From positions 3,011,001-3,075,000 of the forward strand of contig NZ_CP044990.1 of NCBI RefSeq assembly GCF_009017495.1: a stretch of DNA of 64,000 bases. Direction: 5' to 3'. Positions 19,329 through 27,865 of this stretch are shown piece by piece. The position numbers and the translations under genes are program-made. The stretch comes from Deinococcus sp. AJ005 (GTDB lineage Bacteria; Deinococcota; Deinococci; Deinococcales; Deinococcaceae). The notes under the pieces are model-generated. The model searched no databases. It was not told the DNA's origin and was given only the letters and a program-made list of their open reading frames with translations. How positions within the stretch are numbered: the stretch's first letter is position 1; every line of letters starts with the position of its first letter.

Positions 19329-20354
19329 ATGAGTGCCGCACCCTCTTTCATGCTGTCTGCCCAGCTCCGCGCCGGGGCCTACGGCGCGTGGGCAGGCGGC
19401 CACCCCGGCGCACCCGAAGTCGGCGTGACGGTGCCCGTTCAGGATGAAAGTGAAATCCGGGCCGTTGTGGAAGTGCTGCTGAAGCTGAAGGCAGAAGTCA
19501 CCCTGCTGGTCTCTCCGACCCTCGCCCGGCACGCACCAGACGCCCTTTACGCTGCCACACAGGCCGGGCATGAGATCGCCGGAATGGGTGAGTCAGAGCA
19601 GATCAGCGCGTTCGAGGTGGCTGCCGCTCAGGCCGTTCAAAGCTGGGATTCGGAATATCCGAGCCGCGCCAGCCTGCGCCTGCTGGCCGCACAGGGCGTT
19701 CATCCGCTGCCCCTGCCGCTGGAGAAGCCTCAGCCGGGGCAGACAGTGCGCGTGTTGCCGGGAGAACTGGAACAGAGGCTGCCGAAGATGCGGGCGCTGG
19801 GTTACCGCCCCGTCCCTGTACGCGACATTCCGGGCTTACGGCTGGCCGGACCGCGTGACCTGCTGCTGCACCTTTACACCCATACCGTAGAGGCCAATTT
19901 TGCCCGCAACCACGGCGTGATCGATCTGGCGCAGCGGGCCGACGCCGTGATGCGGGTGGCCGCGCTGGACCACGCGCCGGAGCCGCTGCCCTTGCCGCGA
20001 GACACCCCCACCGCCGAGCTGCACCTGCACTCGCCGCGCATCGTGGGGCTGGCCGGGCGAAGTGCGCTGACCGCCTACCGCGCCTATCTCCGCAGCCTGC
20101 GGGACGTGGCCGCCGCCATGCAGACGCTGCCCGAATTGCAAGGCTCGCGGGCGGTGTTCGCCGTGACGCTGTTTCACGCACAACTGGAACAGGGCGGCTT
20201 TGAGCTGTTGCCCCTGCCGCCCGCCCGCGCCCGCATCTATGGCCTGGGCTTTCGCGTGCTGCGGATCGTTTACGGCACCGCCCGCCCGCCCAGCGAGCCG
20301 CAACCGAAGATGGCCTGGATGACGCGGGAGGCATTTCTAGCGAAGTACGGGTGA
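19329..20354 (+). CDS. Degenerate deacetylase-like protein with YkoP-like C-terminus
   Basis: 341 residues. The N-terminal third looks like a NodB barrel without its catalytic residues: GVTVPVQDESEIRAVVEVL stands where TFDDGP is expected, and AGHEIAGMGES where H-x3-H should be. The C-terminal two-thirds (LHLYTHTVEANFARNHG, LHLHSPRIVGLAGRSALTAYR, FELLPLPPARARIYGLGFRVLR) resembles the YkoP domain often fused to deacetylases. Start at ATG 19329, supported by the -10 box; the longer frame from 19260 is not. Enzymatic activity is doubtful; a glycan-binding or scaffold role is possible. Confidence 0.7.
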   Translation: MSAAPSFMLSAQLRAGAYGAWAGGHPGAPEVGVTVPVQDESEIRAVVEVLLKLKAEVTLLVSPTLARHAPDALYAATQAGHEIAGMGESEQISAFEVAAAQAVQSWDSEYPSRASLRLLAAQGVHPLPLPLEKPQPGQTVRVLPGELEQRLPKMRALGYRPVPVRDIPGLRLAGPRDLLLHLYTHTVEANFARNHGVIDLAQRADAVMRVAALDHAPEPLPLPRDTPTAELHLHSPRIVGLAGRSALTAYRAYLRSLRDVAAAMQTLPELQGSRAVFAVTLFHAQLEQGGFELLPLPPARARIYGLGFRVLRIVYGTARPPSEPQPKMAWMTREAFLAKYG

Positions 20355-20409
20355 GGGGCTAGAGGCGCACTGAACGGGCCAGAGACGTTGCACTGCCACT
20401 CAGCCTCAC

Positions 20410-20415
20410 TACAAT
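20410..20415 (+). promoter_or_regulatory. Leaderless -10 element (TACAAT)
   Basis: TACAAT stands 7 nt before the nitroreductase ATG. Confidence 0.5.
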
Positions 20416-20422
20416 CTCCAAC

Positions 20423-21235
20423 ATGAAAACCGTGGCCCAGACGCTGACCGCACACCGCTCCATCCGACAGTTCAAACCTGATGAAATTCCTCAAAATGTT
20501 ATTGACGAGGTGCTGCAAGAGGCCATCATGGGCACATCTTCGTCGGGGAACCTCAATAGTTACTCCATAATCGTGACCCGTGACCCGGCGCGAAAACGGC
20601 GGCTGTACGAATTGCACAGCGAGCAGGAGTTTGTCCTTCAGGCCCCGCTGGTGATCACCTTTTGCGCCGACTGGCACCGCACGCGGCAGTGGCTGAAGCT
20701 TCGTGGGGCGCGGGACAATTTCAACAACTTCCTGGGCTATCAGGTGGCCGCGAACGAGGCGATGCTGATTTCGCAGAGCGTGACGCTGGGCTTTGAGGCG
20801 CGGGGCTACGGCATCTGTTACATGGGGACCACGTTGCAGGCCATGCAGGACATCGCCGACTACCTGAACCTTCCCGAGACCTGCCTGCCCATCACCACCA
20901 TCGTGGTGGGTGTCCCAGATGAGCAGCCAGAACGGCGTGAGCGCCTGCCGATGCGGGCCTATATCCACGACGAAACCTATCAGGAGCTTGGGCCATCTGA
21001 TCTGGAGGAGCTGTATGCGGCGCGGGAGGAAAGTGGCTGGCAGCGGTACATGTCCATGCCGCATCTGAAGGCCATGTGCGAGGAGGGCGGCATCACCTCG
21101 CTGGCGCAGATGTACACCAGTCCCTACAAATATGACCCGGACGCTTACGCGGCAACGTCACAGAAGGTGCTGGAGGCGCTCAGGGGGCGGGGATTTTTGC
21201 CGGGTGGGGTGGAGGTCGGGCAGGATGAGCAATGA
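20423..21235 (+). CDS. NADPH-dependent nitroreductase family flavoprotein (NfsA-like)
   Basis: 270 residues of the FMN-binding nitroreductase fold: TLTAHRSIRQFKPDEIP at the start (phosphate-binding HRSIR), GTSSSGNLNSYSIIVTRD, FNNFLGYQVAANEAMLISQSVTLG and GYGICYMGTT. The C-terminal extension with ERLPMRAYIHDETYQ places it near NfsA/FRP-type oxygen-insensitive reductases. It should reduce nitro or quinone compounds with NADPH in the cytoplasm. Own leaderless promoter. Confidence 0.9.
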   Translation: MKTVAQTLTAHRSIRQFKPDEIPQNVIDEVLQEAIMGTSSSGNLNSYSIIVTRDPARKRRLYELHSEQEFVLQAPLVITFCADWHRTRQWLKLRGARDNFNNFLGYQVAANEAMLISQSVTLGFEARGYGICYMGTTLQAMQDIADYLNLPETCLPITTIVVGVPDEQPERRERLPMRAYIHDETYQELGPSDLEELYAAREESGWQRYMSMPHLKAMCEEGGITSLAQMYTSPYKYDPDAYAATSQKVLEALRGRGFLPGGVEVGQDEQ

Positions 21236-21236
21236 G

Positions 21237-21267
21237 GGTCAGGCGTTACGCTCGCGCTGACCTGACC
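21237..21267 (+). terminator. Hairpin after the nitroreductase gene
   Basis: GGTCAGG (21237-21243) pairs with CCTGACC (21261-21267) immediately after the stop. No T-run follows, so the termination role is tentative. Confidence 0.35.
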
Positions 21268-21384
21268 ACCCCTCAAAACTTCTGACCTGAAACAGAAAGT
21301 CGGCTCTCACAGGTTTTTTCTACGATGAAGCCCCTTTCCCAAAATCGCCCTCCAGTTGAGAAGTGATGAGGGTCATAGCGGTAC

Positions 21385-22068
21385 TCACTTGATGTGCAAA
21401 ACGTCTTTAACCCCATTCATGCCGATCAACTCAATATCGCTCCGACGACTCAACTCCCAGTCATCACGCTTGAGACGCCAGCGATTCAACACGGCTGGCT
21501 CGCCCCGCCGCGTGGCCCAGTTGCTCCCGTTCGGTTGGTAGCCCATGCTCTCGGACACACGGTTAGACGGCAGATTGTCAAAAAAAGCCTCACTGGCCGC
21601 TTCCGCCGCCCCAAATCCTTCGAAGGCAAGGTGCAGGATAGCGGCACGCATCTCACGTCCCAGACCTTGTTGCCAGGCGCTCGGAGCCAGCCAGGAAAAG
21701 CTGGTGACGGTCCGGCAAGTATCGAAATCCACGCCGATCAAGTCCTGCATTCCCACGGCCTGCTCGCCCAGCATGACCACAAAGTACAGACGCCAGAAAT
21801 CGGGGCGAACGTTGCCCCGCCCCCGCCAGATGGACTGAAGCCACTTCCTTTCGCGTACTGGATTGTCTTCATACAAAGACATGGGATCATCGAATGGGTA
21901 AGGTTGTTGCGCGCCCACACCATCACGAACAATGGGAAGGAGCTGGGCCAGCAGTTCGTCCGTGGCTCCATGAAGCTCCAGCTTGGGCGTGGTGACTTTG
22001 AGGCTCAGTGGCGGATAGAGATCGGTGGGCACTACCGTAGGAGAACACGGTTGGCCCAGAGAATCCAT
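21385..22068 (-). CDS. GNAT family N-acetyltransferase (RimJ/RimL-like)
   Basis: About 227 residues. LHGATDELLAQLLPIVRDGV, the GEQAVGMQDLIGVDFDTCRTV strands and SAWQQGLGREMRAAILHLAF (acetyl-CoA site Q-x-x-G-x-G/R) identify the fold. AEAASEAFFDNLPSNRVSESMGYQPNG is the typical ending of the RimJ/RimL type (N-x-x-S-x-x-x-x-x-G-Y). Such enzymes acetylate protein N-termini or antibiotics; the substrate here is unknown. Start chosen at ATG ending 22068; TTG two codons upstream is possible. Confidence 0.85.
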   Translation of the reverse strand: MDSLGQPCSPTVVPTDLYPPLSLKVTTPKLELHGATDELLAQLLPIVRDGVGAQQPYPFDDPMSLYEDNPVRERKWLQSIWRGRGNVRPDFWRLYFVVMLGEQAVGMQDLIGVDFDTCRTVTSFSWLAPSAWQQGLGREMRAAILHLAFEGFGAAEAASEAFFDNLPSNRVSESMGYQPNGSNWATRRGEPAVLNRWRLKRDDWELSRRSDIELIGMNGVKDVLHIK

Positions 22069-22295
22069 ATGCAAAACGGCTGATCAGGAAGCGGCACAGA
22101 GTTCGCGCACAAACCTGCGCCAAGAAATTTCTCCTGCTGCAATTCCCCTTCCAGGCGCGAGTCTGCTCTCCCCTTTCCATTCGTTAGTCGTCTGGCCGTT
22201 CCTCGTTTTGAGGGGGAGTCAGCGCGCTGACCTATGATCCTGCAAGAGCATCAATACAGGTAAATAAATTAGACATCTCTCGGGCCTGCTTAGCC

Positions 22296-25181
22296 CTATC
22301 CCGGCAAACTAAATCTCAACTTCGTTCCCTGCCCCGGCCCGCTGTCCACATTCAATTCTCCCCCGGCCAGAGCGACGCGCTCGCGCAGGCCCGTCAGTCC
22401 CAAGTGGCCCTCCTGGGCGCGGGCCTCGGCCTGCTGCGGGGTGAAACCCTGGCCGTCGTCGCTGATGACCACGTCCACGCCGCCTTCTCCAAAGATCACA
22501 CGAATGGCGGCGCTGCTCGCCCCAGCGTGCTTGTCCACGTTGTTCAGTGCCTCCTGCGCCAGCCGAAAGATGGTGAGTTCGGTGGCCGCGTTCAGACGGC
22601 GGTCATGGCCCCCGACTTCCAGACGGGTGGGCGTCTGCGCCTGCCCCGCCAGCCATTCCAGCGCGGGCAGCAGCCCCAAATCGTCCAGCACACTGGGACG
22701 CAGGTTGCGGGCAAAGCGGCGCACGCTGTCCAACGCGGCGTTCAGGTCCGCCAGGATGTCGTCGGCGCGTTCCCGCTGCTCGCCGCTCAGCTCGCGCGCC
22801 AGCCTTGCCACCCGGCGGCCAGAGGCGGTCAACACCTGCGCGGTGTCGTCGTGCAGCTCGCGGCTGATGCGTTTGCGCTCTTCCTCCTGCGCCTGGGTGA
22901 ACAGGGAGAGATAGGTGCGGAGTTCGGACTGGCGGGAGGTGGCGGCCTCTAGCGCCTGCCCGCGCCGGGTGATCTCGTCCGCCAGGGTCTGGAGTTCGGA
23001 GAGGTCACGGGCGACGAGCAACACGCCGGAATCCGGGCCAGCCTCAACGGCGCTCAGGCGCACCTCTAGGCGGTAAGGACCAATTCCAATCTCGGCGCGG
23101 CCCCCGGCATTGCGGGTGCGGGCAGCGTCCCAGGCGGCGCTCAGGGCGTCACGGGTGGCGGGAGTGGGCAATGAAAGCAGCCTCTCCCCCACCAGCGGCC
23201 CGGTCAGCGGTTCCAGCAGGCGGGAGGCGGCGGGGTTGGCGTAAGTCACGGTCCCGCCCGCATCCGCGCTGAGGATCAGGTCATGTGCGCCCTCGGCCAG
23301 TTGGCGGTAACGGGCTTCCTCTCGCTCCAGGGCAGACAGCAGGCGCACACGGGTCAGCGTCTGGGCCATCTGATCGGCCACGCTGCGGGCCAGTTGCAGA
23401 ACGTGATCGCCGGGAGCTTCCGGGCTAGGATCATCGGCGTATAAGAATCCCAGCGGGTGGACGTCGTCGCCCAGGGGCACGATCAGCCCGCTGCCCGCCA
23501 CTGGAAGGCAGGCGCGGCGGGGCAGGGGGCGGGGGCCGCGTCCCAGTTGGGCCTTCAACGAGGCCAGTTCTTCCGGTGTGGGCGGATACAGGTTGAACGT
23601 GGCGCAACGCAGCACCTCGCCCGCGTCGTCAGTCAGGGCGATCAGACCGCGCCCCGCGTTCAGGGCCAGGGTGGTCAGGCGCACCGCCCCGGCCAGCGCG
23701 TCATCGTCCTGACTCTCGCCCAGCACGCGGCCCACGTTCAGCAGCACGGCGGCCTCGCGCTCGCGGCGCAGTTCTTCCTCGTACAGGCGGGCATTTTCCA
23801 CGGCCAGCGATGCCTGCGCGGCGAAGACCCCGGCCAGCGCCAGATCATCGTCGTCCAGCGGCAACGGCGCTTCCCAGTACAGCGTCAGGGTACCGAAGAC
23901 CCCGGCGCGGGTAATCAACGGCAGGCCCAGCACGCCCTTGTAGGGGTAGCGGTTCTGGGCCAGCAACTGGCGGGTGTAGCGGCTGCCACCGCCGGAATTG
24001 GCGTTCGCCAGATCGTGGGCGGCCACCGGTTCGCGGCGCTGGGCCGCCCGTCCGGTCACGCCCGCGCCCATCTTGGCCCGCACGCGCAACACGTATTCGC
24101 TGGGCAGGCCCACGGCGCTACGGATGCTCAGGGTGCGCCCATCCGGCTGGGCCTCGTAGATGGCGGCGGCGTCGGCGCGGAAAAGAGGCATGGCCCGCTC
24201 CAGCACGCGGGCGAGTGTGTCTCCCAGGTGCAGGCTGCCCGCCAGCGCTGCCCCAGCCTCGCGCAGCGCCTCGGCGGCCTCGCGTTTGCGGGTCTCAATG
24301 CCGTACAGGCGGGCGTTGTCAATCGCCAGAGATGCCTGCTCGGCCAGCGCCAGCACCAGCCGGGCGTCGTCTTCGGTGGCCGTTGCACCGGGCCTGCGGC
24401 TGTCCACGTACAGCACCCCCAGCGGCTGCCCGCGTGCGCTGAGGGGAGCGATCACCGCCGCTTCGGGATTCAATTCCAGCAGGCCCTGGGCCATCGGTGA
24501 ATCAGCGTCCCTGGCGCGTTCAAAGCGGATCGCCTCACCCCGGCGGATCAGCGTTTCCAGACTGACCGGGCCGACACCCACGCCTCCGGTGAACGTCTCA
24601 TCAAAGCCGTGCGAGAACACGTCCCCCGTTCTGGCCCCGCCCTCGCCGAACTCATTGAACAGGGCCACGAACGCGCGCGAGAATCCCAGCGCCTGGGCCG
24701 CACTCTGGGCCGTGCGGGTCAGCACCTCGGCCAGATCCAGACTGCCCGCCAAACGGCGCACCAGGGCTTCCACCGTTTCGGCCACGCGTCCGCGTCCGCG
24801 CCGGGCCTCGCGGGCCTGCACGCCTTCCAGGGCCAGCGCCAGCAGCGGCACCAGCGCCGAGAGTTCCGCCACTCCTTCCGAACTGGCTCCCACGAATTCC
24901 AGCACTCCGTAGCCGAAGGGGAGGCAGACCAGCATGCCTTCCTCCAGCATTCCGTTTTCCGACACAGCGCCGCCGTCCAGCGCCCGCCGGGCCAGCGTGC
25001 CGTCGCTGAGGCCCAGGCCGCGTCCTTCCTGGGCCAGAGCTTCCAGGCGGCCCGCCTCCCCCTCGGCCACCCAGACCTGAACGCCGTGCGCCGCCGTGAC
25101 CTGGCAGGCGTACTCCGCCAGCGCCGAGGCAAAAGCGCGGGCAGTCTGGGCAGCGGCGAGGGTGGGGGGCAGGGGGGTCAT
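22296..25181 (-). CDS. Cytoplasmic multi-GAF/PAS histidine kinase, NarL/DegS type
   Basis: 961 residues without membrane segments. Order: a poorly conserved GAF-like domain (about 10-125), a GAF domain (150-295), a GAF domain (310-470), a degenerate GAF (480-610), a PAS domain (620-735, [23 protein letters not shown]), the HisKA_3 dimerisation helix with the phospho-His in [16 protein letters not shown] (about 770), and a HATPase domain ([49 protein letters not shown]). It should sense small ligands, redox or light through GAF domains and phosphorylate a LuxR-type response regulator, which is not adjacent. Confidence 0.92.
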   Translation of the reverse strand: MTPLPPTLAAAQTARAFASALAEYACQVTAAHGVQVWVAEGEAGRLEALAQEGRGLGLSDGTLARRALDGGAVSENGMLEEGMLVCLPFGYGVLEFVGASSEGVAELSALVPLLALALEGVQAREARRGRGRVAETVEALVRRLAGSLDLAEVLTRTAQSAAQALGFSRAFVALFNEFGEGGARTGDVFSHGFDETFTGGVGVGPVSLETLIRRGEAIRFERARDADSPMAQGLLELNPEAAVIAPLSARGQPLGVLYVDSRRPGATATEDDARLVLALAEQASLAIDNARLYGIETRKREAAEALREAGAALAGSLHLGDTLARVLERAMPLFRADAAAIYEAQPDGRTLSIRSAVGLPSEYVLRVRAKMGAGVTGRAAQRREPVAAHDLANANSGGGSRYTRQLLAQNRYPYKGVLGLPLITRAGVFGTLTLYWEAPLPLDDDDLALAGVFAAQASLAVENARLYEEELRREREAAVLLNVGRVLGESQDDDALAGAVRLTTLALNAGRGLIALTDDAGEVLRCATFNLYPPTPEELASLKAQLGRGPRPLPRRACLPVAGSGLIVPLGDDVHPLGFLYADDPSPEAPGDHVLQLARSVADQMAQTLTRVRLLSALEREEARYRQLAEGAHDLILSADAGGTVTYANPAASRLLEPLTGPLVGERLLSLPTPATRDALSAAWDAARTRNAGGRAEIGIGPYRLEVRLSAVEAGPDSGVLLVARDLSELQTLADEITRRGQALEAATSRQSELRTYLSLFTQAQEEERKRISRELHDDTAQVLTASGRRVARLARELSGEQRERADDILADLNAALDSVRRFARNLRPSVLDDLGLLPALEWLAGQAQTPTRLEVGGHDRRLNAATELTIFRLAQEALNNVDKHAGASSAAIRVIFGEGGVDVVISDDGQGFTPQQAEARAQEGHLGLTGLRERVALAGGELNVDSGPGQGTKLRFSLPG

Positions 25182-25340
25182 GGGTGGGGGAAGGGTCCAG
25201 ACAGGTGACCAGAAAATAGACTTCCGGCAACTTCATTCTCGCACCTGTCCGCCATCCAGAAGAGGCCAGCACAGGGCAGCGCTGCCGAGGACGCCCAAGT
25301 ACCGAGTAGCCGCACTTCTCTTCCGGCCTAGCCAGCCCGC

Positions 25341-25369
25341 TTGACCCGTCCGCCCTCAGCCTCTACCTT
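25341..25369 (+). promoter_or_regulatory. Promoter of the asd leader
   Basis: TTGACC (25341-25346) and TACCTT (25364-25369) are separated by exactly 17 nt. TACCTT ends 6 nt before the ATG of the leader peptide, so transcription should start at that ATG. Confidence 0.65.
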
Positions 25370-25375
25370 GCGTCT

Positions 25376-25411
25376 ATGAGCCGCGCCGTTTTCACCACGA
25401 TGACTCCGTAG
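25376..25411 (+). CDS. Leader peptide [11 protein letters not shown] upstream of asd
   Basis: An 11-codon ORF ends in TAG and contains Thr-Thr-Met-Thr (ACC ACG ATG ACT, 25394-25405). Aspartate semialdehyde dehydrogenase, encoded downstream, makes the common precursor of threonine, methionine and lysine, so the codon content matches end products of the pathway. The ORF begins at the predicted transcription start and is followed by mutually exclusive hairpins. This is the arrangement of ribosome-mediated attenuation in thr and trp operons. A chance ORF is possible but all parts fit together. Confidence 0.7.
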   Translation: MSRAVFTTMTP

Positions 25412-25412
25412 C

Positions 25413-25436
25413 GGCGGCCTGTGTCACTCAGCCGCC
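25413..25436 (+). promoter_or_regulatory. Antiterminator hairpin of the asd attenuator
   Basis: GGCGGC (25413-25418) pairs with GCCGCC (25431-25436), loop 12 nt. The 3' arm is shared with the terminator, so the two structures exclude each other. The 5' arm lies just past the leader stop codon, where a ribosome that finishes translation would cover it. Confidence 0.6.
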
Positions 25437-25460
25437 CGCAGACCGCGTGGCGGATTTTTT
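25432..25460 (+). terminator. Terminator of the asd attenuator
   Basis: CCGCCCGC (25432-25439) pairs with GCGTGGCGG (25445-25453, one bulged T), loop AGACC, followed by ATTTTTT. It stands upstream of the asd start, in the leader, so it would prevent asd expression unless blocked. Confidence 0.75.
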
Positions 25461-25478
25461 GTCTCAAGGAGAACGATC

Positions 25479-26498
25479 ATGCGCGTAGCCATTGTGGGAG
25501 CCACCGGAGCCGTCGGACACGAGTTGATGCAGGTGCTGGAAAAGAGCAGCCTGAAGTTTGACGAGCTGCTGCTGTTCGCCTCGCCGCGTTCGGCAGGCAG
25601 CAAACTGACCTTCAAGGGCCAGGAATTGACCGTGCAGATCACCCCGGAAGGCGCAATCGACGCCGACGTGATCCTGGCCTCGGCAGGCGGCGCGATCAGC
25701 AAGGAAAAGGCCCCGGCGTGGGTGGCCGGGGGCGCGGTGGTCATCGACAATTCCAGCGCCTTCCGCTATGACCCGCAGGTGCCGTTGGTGGTGCCGGAAG
25801 TGAACGGCGAGGCCGCGCTGCACCACAAAGGCATCATCGCCAACCCGAACTGCACCACCGCCGTCGCCGTGCTGGCCGTGGCCCCCATCCACCGCGAATA
25901 CGGCGTCAAGCGCATGATCGTCTCTACCTATCAGGCCACCAGCGGCGCGGGCCAGAAGGGCATGGACGAACTGCTGACCCAGACCCATATGGTCCTGCAC
26001 GGCAAGGAGGCCGGGCACGAGGTCTTCTCGCACCCGATTCCCTTCAACGTGATTCCGCACATCGATGCCTTTCAGGACAATGGTTACACCAAAGAAGAGA
26101 TGAAGGTGGCCTGGGAAACGCGCAAGATCATCGGGGACGAGTCTCTGAAGATCAGTTGCACGGCGGTGCGGATTCCCACCCTGCGGACGCACAGCGAGGC
26201 GATCACGCTGGAGCTGGAGCGCCCCGCCACACCGGAAGCCGTGCGCGAACTGCTGTCCCGCTCTGCCGGTGTAGAAGTGCGCGACAACCCAGGGGAAGGG
26301 CTGTACCCGATGCCCCTGACTGCCAGCGGCAAATACGACGTGGAGGTGGGCCGCATCCGCGCAAGTCTGGTGTTCGACGGCGGCATCGACCTGTTCGTGG
26401 CCGGGGATCAACTGCTCAAGGGCGCGGCCCTGAACGCCGTGCAGATCGCGGAGTATTTGCAGGAACATGGTGCGTTGAAAGAAAAGCAGCGAGTTTAA
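25479..26498 (+). CDS. asd: Aspartate-semialdehyde dehydrogenase
   Basis: NADPH-dependent reduction of aspartyl phosphate to aspartate semialdehyde, the branch point to Lys, Met and Thr. 339 residues with the nucleotide loop [18 protein letters not shown], the active Cys in [13 protein letters not shown], the substrate Arg/His segment [16 protein letters not shown] and [24 protein letters not shown] stands 7 nt before the ATG. No lysC or dapA adjoins it. Regulation by the leader attenuator is inferred. The stop codon lies at the edge of a dispersed repeat. Confidence 0.96.
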   Translation: MRVAIVGATGAVGHELMQVLEKSSLKFDELLLFASPRSAGSKLTFKGQELTVQITPEGAIDADVILASAGGAISKEKAPAWVAGGAVVIDNSSAFRYDPQVPLVVPEVNGEAALHHKGIIANPNCTTAVAVLAVAPIHREYGVKRMIVSTYQATSGAGQKGMDELLTQTHMVLHGKEAGHEVFSHPIPFNVIPHIDAFQDNGYTKEEMKVAWETRKIIGDESLKISCTAVRIPTLRTHSEAITLELERPATPEAVRELLSRSAGVEVRDNPGEGLYPMPLTASGKYDVEVGRIRASLVFDGGIDLFVAGDQLLKGAALNAVQIAEYLQEHGALKEKQRV

Positions 26499-26604
26499 TA
26501 CGGACTCCGATTAGAAGGTGTTGAAAACACCTGAAAATCCGAGCGGAGCGAGAGGGAGAAAAACGGGTTTCGATCCCTCCACTCCACGCCCGGAACCCGT
26601 ATAA
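26499..26604 (+). repeat. Dispersed intergenic repeat, copy A
   Basis: A short MITE-like element with imperfect terminal inverted repeats: ATACGGACTCCG at the left and, on the complement, ATACGGGTTCCG at the right. Inside is a perfect hairpin AGGTGTT/AACACCT and an 18-base block ACTCCACGCCCGGAACCC (26581-26598) also found in copy B. No ORF. It begins one base after the asd stop codon. Confidence 0.65.
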
Positions 26605-26622
26605 GACAACCCATATTCCCAA

Positions 26623-26645
26623 CCCCTTTCCACAGCGGAGAGGGG
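26623..26645 (+). terminator. Hairpin downstream of asd
   Basis: CCCCTTTCC pairs with GGAGAGGGG (one G-T pair), followed by CTTTG. The T-run is weak. Confidence 0.5.
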
Positions 26646-26865
26646 CTTTGCGTTGCATGTCAGATGAGCGCCACGGTGCGCCCCAATCATCTGAACTCTG
26701 AAACCTGAGCGCCGCACACAGATCGAGGCTGGTCCGACGTGTTAACTTCAGGTCAGATCGTTTAACATCACGGCTTTTCGCCCCCCGTCTGTCTGGTATG
26801 GACTGAGGGCGTTCTTTTACCCCCGCCCAGGGCTGTGGCCCACCCACCGTCAGGAGGACTTGCAC
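26646..26865 (+). promoter_or_regulatory. Upstream region of the dienelactone hydrolase gene
   Basis: Holds an inverted repeat CAGATGA (26661-26667) / TCATCTG (26687-26693), a GTTAAC palindrome (26741-26746) and GTTTAAC (26760-26766), all candidate operator sites. AGGAGG at 26852-26857 is the ribosome binding site. No gene is seen. Confidence 0.35.
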
Positions 26866-27807
26866 ATGGCTGAAGACCGTCAGGATCTGTTCCGTTACGT
26901 TGTCGAGGAATTTGCAGAGGACTACCACGAGGGCGAGTTGCAGCGCCGCGAGTTCCTGCGCCGCATGACCCTGCTGGGCGGCGGCGTGATCGGCGCACGC
27001 GTGCTGCTGACCTCGCTGGGCATCGCCGGGATTACGGCCTCGGAACTGGCCAGCGCCCAGACTGCGCCGCCCCAGCCTGACCCGGCCAAGGGTGCAGGGA
27101 TGGTTGATCCGCGTGATCCCGCCATTTCTGTTAAGCCCGTCACTTACGAAGCCAACGGGTTTACCAATCTGGCGTATCTGGCCCGCCCGGCAGGCAATAC
27201 TCCCGCCCCCGGCGTGATCGTCATTCACGAGAACAAGGGCCTCCAGCCGCACATCCAGGACATCGCACGCCGTCTGGCCAAGGCCGGATACATTGCGATG
27301 GCCCCGGATCTGGTGTCTAAAATTGGCGGCACCCAGCAGTACATCGACACCGCGCAGATTTCCAGCTATCTGGCGCAGACCTCGGGCGACGAGCATGTGG
27401 CGAATCTGCTGGAGGCGGCCAAGGTCCTGAAAACCCAGCCGGGCGTGCAGGGCATCGGCGCCGTGGGCTTCTGCTTCGGCGGCGGCCTGACCTGGAGTCT
27501 CTCCACGGCGCTCCCGGAACTGAAAGCCGCCGTGCCGTTTTACGGTCCTGCGCCTGACGCAGCAAAGGTGCCGGACATCAAGGCAGCGGTGCTGGGCATT
27601 TACGGCGGCAACGACACCCGCATCAACGCGGGCATTCCAGCGCTGGAAACGGCCCTCAAGGCGGCGGGAACCACCTACGGGATCAAGATCTACGACGGCG
27701 CGGGCCACGCCTTTAACAACGACACCGGCGGCAGTTATGTCAAGGCCGCTGCCGACGACGCCTGGGCGCAGACGCTGGCCTGGTTTGACAAGTACCTGAA
27801 AGCGTAA
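26866..27807 (+). CDS. Exported dienelactone hydrolase family protein with Tat-type signal
   Basis: 313 residues. The N-terminus has a twin-arginine motif (LQRREFLRRM) about 25 residues in, followed by a hydrophobic stretch (LLGGGVIGARVLLTSLGIAG) and an Ala-rich cleavage region (ASAQTAPP). The catalytic alpha/beta-hydrolase domain shows VIVIHENKGLQPHIQDIARRLA, the nucleophile Cys in GFCFGGGLTWS, the Asp in GIYGGNDTR and the His in GAGHAFNND, the Cys-His-Asp triad of dienelactone hydrolases. The natural substrate is unknown. Start at ATG 26866 with AGGAGG 8 nt upstream. Confidence 0.9.
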   Translation: MAEDRQDLFRYVVEEFAEDYHEGELQRREFLRRMTLLGGGVIGARVLLTSLGIAGITASELASAQTAPPQPDPAKGAGMVDPRDPAISVKPVTYEANGFTNLAYLARPAGNTPAPGVIVIHENKGLQPHIQDIARRLAKAGYIAMAPDLVSKIGGTQQYIDTAQISSYLAQTSGDEHVANLLEAAKVLKTQPGVQGIGAVGFCFGGGLTWSLSTALPELKAAVPFYGPAPDAAKVPDIKAAVLGIYGGNDTRINAGIPALETALKAAGTTYGIKIYDGAGHAFNNDTGGSYVKAAADDAWAQTLAWFDKYLKA

Positions 27808-27825
27808 ACCTGTTGGTCAGGTGTG

Positions 27826-27865
27826 GGGGCCAGGGCAAACGCCTGCGGCCCCTCCGCTATTTTTT
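27826..27865 (+). terminator. Terminator after the dienelactone hydrolase gene
   Basis: GGGGCC (27826-27831) pairs with GGCCCC (27847-27852); TTTTTT follows 7 nt later. It lies between convergent genes. Confidence 0.5.

Noticed and set aside
25464..26468. 334-codon minus-strand open frame opposite asd
   Set aside because: Shadow of asd; asd has all catalytic motifs and a ribosome binding site.
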